Origin: JBGRQA01 sp041725895 | Lineage (GTDB): Bacteria; Bacteroidota; Bacteroidia; Bacteroidales; Marinifilaceae | Reading direction: 5' to 3' | Length of the DNA stretch: 64,000 nucleotides | Assembly (NCBI GenBank): GCA_041725895.1 | Contig: JBGRQA010000022.1 | Span: 37,293-101,292 of the forward strand | Part shown: in pieces, positions 59,968-64,000 of the stretch | How the letters are laid out: the number at the start of each line of letters is the position of its first letter | How positions within the stretch are numbered: the first letter of the stretch is position 1 | The notes under the pieces: model-generated | Told to the model about the DNA's origin: nothing | The model's input: the letters and a program-made list of their open reading frames with translations, nothing else | Database searches by the model: none | Program-made: the position numbers and the translations under genes

Positions 59968-61041
59968 CTACTCTCCAAAAAAGAGTTTTAATTTGTCCTG
60001 ATCGTTTTTCCTTTCCAACAATTCCAGAGCGTATATATTGGAGTCTTCCAACTCATTGACAAGAGTCTCTTTCTGTTTGAAAAAGAATATAGATTTCCGA
60101 ATCCACTGATTCGCTTGCTTCAAATCGCCTTGAACTTCATAAGCCAAAGCCAAATTATAAGCTGCCTTTCCAGCCTTTTTATATTCTTTTGTACTATTAG
60201 TAGCAATACTTTTCCAAATATCCATAGCAGCCTCCCAGTTCTTCTGATTTAGGAAGTAACAAGCAGCATCCATGCGTTTACCTCCGGAACAGTAATATTT
60301 GCGCTGTACTGATTTCCAAACAGGAGATATTCTTTGGATATAATCCTCGCCTAAGGAATAGCCGACATCCTGCATTATCTTCTGTCGTGAGGGAATTTTT
60401 CCATTAACCAATTTCTTATAGGAATTGGAAAACTCCTCTACAAACAAGCTATCAACAGCAATGTACTGATCGCAAACCTTTTGGTACAAAGGATCATAGA
60501 TCCTCCAGATGGCCCAATAGTTAATATCTACTGTTCCCCAGAAACCTTCCGCGCTATTCACTTCATATTCAGTATTGATTTTAGCTCCCTCCAAAACCAC
60601 AAGAATATCAGAATTATTCAAAGCGCAAATACTATCAACAGTAGCCCAGGCAAGCGGAGGATAAGTTCGAATTGTATCACTTAGATAAGAGGGCTCCAAT
60701 TGAATAAAAGGAATGGTATCCAACTGGAAAAATTCAGGAATGTTTTGCGCAAAACCGTCATAACTACTCTTCTTCACCAATGAATCATAGGACAGAGAAT
60801 CCTTAACAACCTCCCCTAAATACTTATAGTTCTGATAAGTGGAATCCACTCCGTAGATCAAATTCCGATCCACAAACGCCATAGTCTTCACATCAGAAGG
60901 AATGGTTACGGTACCAGGTTTCAACACCTGCAACTCCATTTGCTCATAAGCTCTACAAGAGGATAAGCAAATAACGATACACAGCAAAGCCCAAAGATTA
61001 CGACTTCCAACAGTACGAAATACGATTGATTTACAATTCAT
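59968..61041 (-). CDS. DUF6340-like lipoprotein with helical repeats
   Basis: A 357-residue lipoprotein. The signal peptide ends in the lipobox L-S-S-C29. The N-terminal part (30-225) is a beta-rich domain with 'VTIPSDVKTMAFVDRNLIYGVDST' and 'SDILVVLEGAKINTEYEVNSAEGFWGTVDINYWAIWRIYDP' that matches DUF6340 as I know it; the C-terminal part (225-340) has TPR-like helices ('NWEAAMDIWKSIAT', 'AGKAAYNLALAYEVQGDLKQANQWIRKSI'). It is predicted to be anchored in the envelope, likely outer membrane. Function unknown. It follows the large VWA-like gene (71-nt gap) and is closed by a strong terminator. Confidence 0.82.
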   Translation of the reverse strand: MNCKSIVFRTVGSRNLWALLCIVICLSSCRAYEQMELQVLKPGTVTIPSDVKTMAFVDRNLIYGVDSTYQNYKYLGEVVKDSLSYDSLVKKSSYDGFAQNIPEFFQLDTIPFIQLEPSYLSDTIRTYPPLAWATVDSICALNNSDILVVLEGAKINTEYEVNSAEGFWGTVDINYWAIWRIYDPLYQKVCDQYIAVDSLFVEEFSNSYKKLVNGKIPSRQKIMQDVGYSLGEDYIQRISPVWKSVQRKYYCSGGKRMDAACYFLNQKNWEAAMDIWKSIATNSTKEYKKAGKAAYNLALAYEVQGDLKQANQWIRKSIFFFKQKETLVNELEDSNIYALELLERKNDQDKLKLFFGE

Positions 61042-61112
61042 TTACTATAGTATTTAAACATCCAGGGGGAACAAGAGCAAACTTGCAACCATACTCAGGC
61101 AAAGCATCTACT

Positions 61113-63203
61113 TTAGTACCCGCCCCAAAATCTCTTCAAAAACCATTCCAAAGACATTAACATAAGGAAAACTATTCCTAAAAATGTATAATTTAAAACA
61201 GTATCGAAGAAACTTTCCTTATACATAACCGGTCTCAAATCGGCATTATCTTTCAACTCCTTCTCCAAAACCTTAAGCTGAGATGGTACAAAGGACTTAC
61301 CTCCCGTAATAACCGCCAATTGATTCAGAACACGATGATTGGCCGGAACACCAAGAGCTTCCATATCCTCTGCCGTTACAACAAAAGCACCTTCCCGAAC
61401 TAGCTCTCTACCATCCCAAAGGGTACTAGCCTTATACTGATATACCCCAACCGGAAGATTCCCCAAATTCAACCGATAGGAATCTAAAGTGCGGGACAAA
61501 TTGTAACGAAACAGCTTTTGATCGGCATCTTTGATTTCCATTACCACATCCGGCTGATTCACCAATTCGTAACTTTGATTGTACAACTGAACTTCGGGAA
61601 TTATACTTTCAACTTCACTGTAATTTCTTTTCATTTGAACAACCATACGATCTTTTCGCTCCTTTAAAGCAAGGTATTGAATCATTCGATTGATAAAATT
61701 AGAATAGACTCTATGATCTTGCTCCAGCAGATAGTTATGCAATTTCCAACGCCAAATTCCTTCACCAAGAATCCATCCGATCTTTTGCCCCTCTCTCTCT
61801 GTAAACAAAAGTAAAGGCGAATTTGTTGTAACAGACTTAATTTTTTGATTCAGTAGAACATCGGCATTGGGAGCATAAGCAATATCTCCGAAGGGAACCA
61901 GCAAAGGAGGAAAGGTTTCTAAAGTATTCCGTTCCTCTTCCTCCATTTCAAACAAAGTAAAATTTGATTGCCAAATTCCTCGAACTTCCTCATATTGCCC
62001 GGGTTGAACCTTAAATTCGATACCCCAACGATCCAAAGAAAAGGCAGATAAATTTGTACTACCCCCCACCATAAACAGAAGCGGAGTTTTCTTCTCCCGC
62101 AAAGCTTGTAACCAATTCGCAGCATTCTCATTCAACGATGGCAATTGGTTTAAAATCACCAAATCGTAGGCTTCAACCGAATCAACAGGCTGTTCAACAT
62201 TGCGATACACCACTTCCATATTCTCATTCCCCTCAACGGCTGATTTCATAGCGGCCATATCCGGATGATAAGTTTTGTGAAGCATCAGAATCTTTCGCCG
62301 GGAATCTAATACATCAATTACCATTTTACGGGAATTGTTTCGAAGTGAAAATTCACCTTGTACAGGTAGTAATTCAACCAGGTAAGTTTGAAATCCCGTA
62401 TTGGAAGGAGTAAGCATGAAATCCAATTCCCGATAAAAATCAGCTCCTTCTATTTCAATTTGTTCCTGATAAACCACCTTCTGCCCCTGCTTCACTCTCA
62501 AGTTCACTTTCTGACTGGACAGATGCGTTGCAGATATATTACAACGGACAGGAACCGGTTGATTCAGGAAAGCAATCCGATTGAAATGCAAATCACTTAA
62601 AACAACATCACTATGAGTCGTAGTATCTCCCATATTTACTGTGTACACCGGAAAAGGGAATCCCTGTATGGCATAGCGAGGATGGTTTCCTTTGTTAAAA
62701 GCTCCGTCACTCACCAAAACCATGGCACCGGGAGTGTTGGGAGGAAAATTCTCTCTCAGGCGGGCGAATAGTTCCGAAAAATCACTATGCTGATCAGAAT
62801 AATCGAATGAGTCAACTTCTTGTACCCCGCTCCCAAATTTATATAGATGGAAATCAAATCGATCCTCCATCTTATTTCGAAATTGAGATAATTGTTTCGG
62901 ATATTGCGACTTTAAATAGATAGTGTCCTCATTCAACAGAAGGGATTGTGAGTTATCCTGAGCCCATACCAATAGGGGTTTTTCCTTCCTCTGATGCTGG
63001 TATTTCACCATAGGTGTTAGCAGTAGCAGTAAAAGTACACCGTAGACAACAAACCTAAGTATGAATAGAGTCCACACCTGGTTCACCGAAAAATCGCGAT
63101 GAGCTTTGGTTGGGCGATATTGATACCAGGAAAAAACCGCGGCTATTAGTAGCAATGGTATAATCCAGGCAGGAGAATTTTCGGTAATTATTGAGTAATC
63201 CAA
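61113..63203 (-). CDS. large VWA-like membrane protein with gatase-like region
   Basis: A 696-residue inner-membrane protein. Two N-terminal membrane helices (about 11-27 and 46-64) and one C-terminal helix (about 671-688) enclose a large periplasmic part. Residues 83-87 read D-N-S-Q-S, a DxSxS MIDAS pattern of a von Willebrand-A domain, followed by 'GAMVLVSDGAFNKGNHP'. A middle beta-sandwich (about 215-310) precedes a class I glutamine-amidotransferase-like fold ('KILMLHKTYHPDMAAMKSAVEG', 'AYDLVILNQLPSLNENAANWLQALREKKTPLLFMVGG' by position about 318-390) without an obvious catalytic cysteine. Similar proteins in Bacteroidota accompany BatA-type VWA genes and are uncharacterised. The next gene downstream is a DUF6340-like lipoprotein. 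Confidence 0.82.
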   Translation of the reverse strand: MDYSIITENSPAWIIPLLLIAAVFSWYQYRPTKAHRDFSVNQVWTLFILRFVVYGVLLLLLLTPMVKYQHQRKEKPLLVWAQDNSQSLLLNEDTIYLKSQYPKQLSQFRNKMEDRFDFHLYKFGSGVQEVDSFDYSDQHSDFSELFARLRENFPPNTPGAMVLVSDGAFNKGNHPRYAIQGFPFPVYTVNMGDTTTHSDVVLSDLHFNRIAFLNQPVPVRCNISATHLSSQKVNLRVKQGQKVVYQEQIEIEGADFYRELDFMLTPSNTGFQTYLVELLPVQGEFSLRNNSRKMVIDVLDSRRKILMLHKTYHPDMAAMKSAVEGNENMEVVYRNVEQPVDSVEAYDLVILNQLPSLNENAANWLQALREKKTPLLFMVGGSTNLSAFSLDRWGIEFKVQPGQYEEVRGIWQSNFTLFEMEEEERNTLETFPPLLVPFGDIAYAPNADVLLNQKIKSVTTNSPLLLFTEREGQKIGWILGEGIWRWKLHNYLLEQDHRVYSNFINRMIQYLALKERKDRMVVQMKRNYSEVESIIPEVQLYNQSYELVNQPDVVMEIKDADQKLFRYNLSRTLDSYRLNLGNLPVGVYQYKASTLWDGRELVREGAFVVTAEDMEALGVPANHRVLNQLAVITGGKSFVPSQLKVLEKELKDNADLRPVMYKESFFDTVLNYTFLGIVFLMLMSLEWFLKRFWGGY

Positions 63204-63550
63204 AGTGGCCAGATTTAGTTTTTAACAAAATTAGTAAACAAATTAATAAAATTTAGGAATAAATAACGCGAAGAGATGTGTAAACTTTACACATTGAAAG
63301 CATTCTCTCACGGCACTCGTCTTGTTGTAAACTGAAATACATACAGATAATCACGAGCTGGGGAATTCATCTCTATTGTAGTAAAAAAAGATGAAATACT
63401 ATTGAATTTAGCCGTTTTGGGGGCAGAGAATACCAGAAATAGAATACAATATGCAGCCAATAATTCGGAAACCCCCACAGGTAGAATGTGACTTGTAGTA
63501 TCCAATTCAATACACAAAACAGAAGCATATCCCTCACATTATTTTATATC
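63204..63550. other. intergenic region before the tandem duplication
   Basis: AT-rich. A 69-codon minus-strand frame (63308-63517) has no recognised motif and is not called. The region should include the promoter of the VWA-like gene. Confidence 0.5.
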
Positions 63551-63998
63551 ATCGCCATGCGATGCAAAGGAACCAATCGCATGGATTAACCAATTGCGAC
63601 ACCGCAAACAAATGCTATAAATTAACCCCGCATATCATACGAGGCTACAGAGAGATTGTCCCTACAGGACACAAATAAAAAAGGAAATCAATCAACAAAG
63701 CAGACTGCAATAATTCCTGAACTAATGCAGCAGAAATTGCATCAGTAGAAAACAACAAAATCGATTCATGCAATATCGCCATGCGGTGCAAAGAAACCAA
63801 TCGCATGGATTAATCAATAGCGGCACCGCAAACAAATGCTACAAATTAACCCCGCACTTCATACGGGCTACAGAGAGCTTGTCCATACGGGACACAACTA
63901 AAAAAGAAAATCAATCAACAAAGCAGACTGCGATAACTCCTGAACTAATTCAGCAGAAATTGCATCAGTAGAAAACAACAAAATCGATTCATGAAACT
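63551..63998. repeat. two-copy 224-bp tandem duplication with conserved hairpins
   Basis: 'atcgccatgc' occurs at 63551 and 63775; the copies run 63551-63774 and 63775 to about 63998, with scattered substitutions. Each has a hairpin CCATGCGAT/ATCGCATGG (the second copy has a G-T pair instead of A-T, so pairing is kept), a 'ccccgca.ttcatacg.gg' hairpin, and GTCC-5nt-GGAC. No coding frame is conserved in both. The array may continue beyond the window. It looks like a structured RNA or mobile repeat of unknown class. Confidence 0.8.
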
Positions 63999-64000
63999 TA

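Noticed and set aside
63308..63517. 69-codon minus-strand frame near the right end
   Set aside because: No family pattern and no conserved equivalent in the adjacent duplicated units.

Overview
The window is a chromosomal segment from a member of the Bacteroidota, most likely Marinilabiliales/Marinifilaceae-like (inferred). Three things point there. Several intergenic regions carry the Bacteroidota promoter form TAnnTTTG, sometimes with TTG about 18-20 nt upstream. Families typical of the phylum are present (DUF4421, DUF6261 and DUF6340-like proteins, GreA-like orphan, YgaP-like DUF2892). Most genes lack strong Shine-Dalgarno sequences. No rRNA or tRNA gene was seen.

Region 1 (1-21.2 kb) is a tetrapyrrole hub. 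After the start of a RelA/SpoT-type gene running off the left edge come hemD-hemL (+), a REP-flanked RAYT transposase gene, a small asparaginase-domain gene, a PLP ammonia-lyase and a helical-repeat protein (+), then hemE (-), a broken GxxExxY gene, and hemA-hemC-hemB (-). Together HemA, L, B, C and D make uroporphyrinogen III from glutamyl-tRNA. HemE takes it towards heme, while CobA and the cobalamin operon (13.9-20.8 kb) take it to the corrin ring. That operon lies behind a cobalamin riboswitch and contains cobA, cbiX, cbiL and three gene fusions (cbiH-cbiC, cbiE-cbiT, cbiG-cbiF). cbiD, cbiJ, cbiA and the lower pathway are not in the window.

Region 2 (21.2-28.2 kb) has small stress-type genes: a dimeric alpha-beta-barrel protein, two tandem universal stress proteins, a NarL-type sensor kinase/regulator pair, and a DUF6261-like gene.

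Region 3 (28.2-31.5 kb) is AT-rich and accessory-looking. It holds nine head-to-tail 41-bp repeats, the decayed N-terminus of an AAA ATPase, an AlbA_2 (Schlafen-like) protein, a protein with a TIR/nucleoside-deoxyribosyltransferase-like domain, and possibly a small two-helix membrane protein. This is the best candidate for an undescribed defence-type module.

Region 4 (31.5-39.2 kb) has a short MutS-family ATPase and a minus-strand set: a gene like the C-terminus of contractile-injection-system tape-measure proteins, two unknown small genes, and a group II PLP decarboxylase. The leader of the decarboxylase gene can fold into a four-stem, cloverleaf-like RNA. A PHP-domain phosphoesterase fused to ACT domains follows.

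Region 5 (39.2-56.6 kb) has two complete RND efflux operons (TolC, permease, adaptor). The first is divergent from a LytS/LytTR two-component pair. The second has a PII-like and a YgaP-like gene downstream. Between them are small membrane, GreA-like and DUF1186/SEC-C genes.

Region 6 (57-64 kb) has cinA, an M48 (Ste24-type) protease, a DUF6340-like lipoprotein and a large VWA-like membrane protein. It ends in a 224-bp tandem duplication whose hairpins are conserved between copies.
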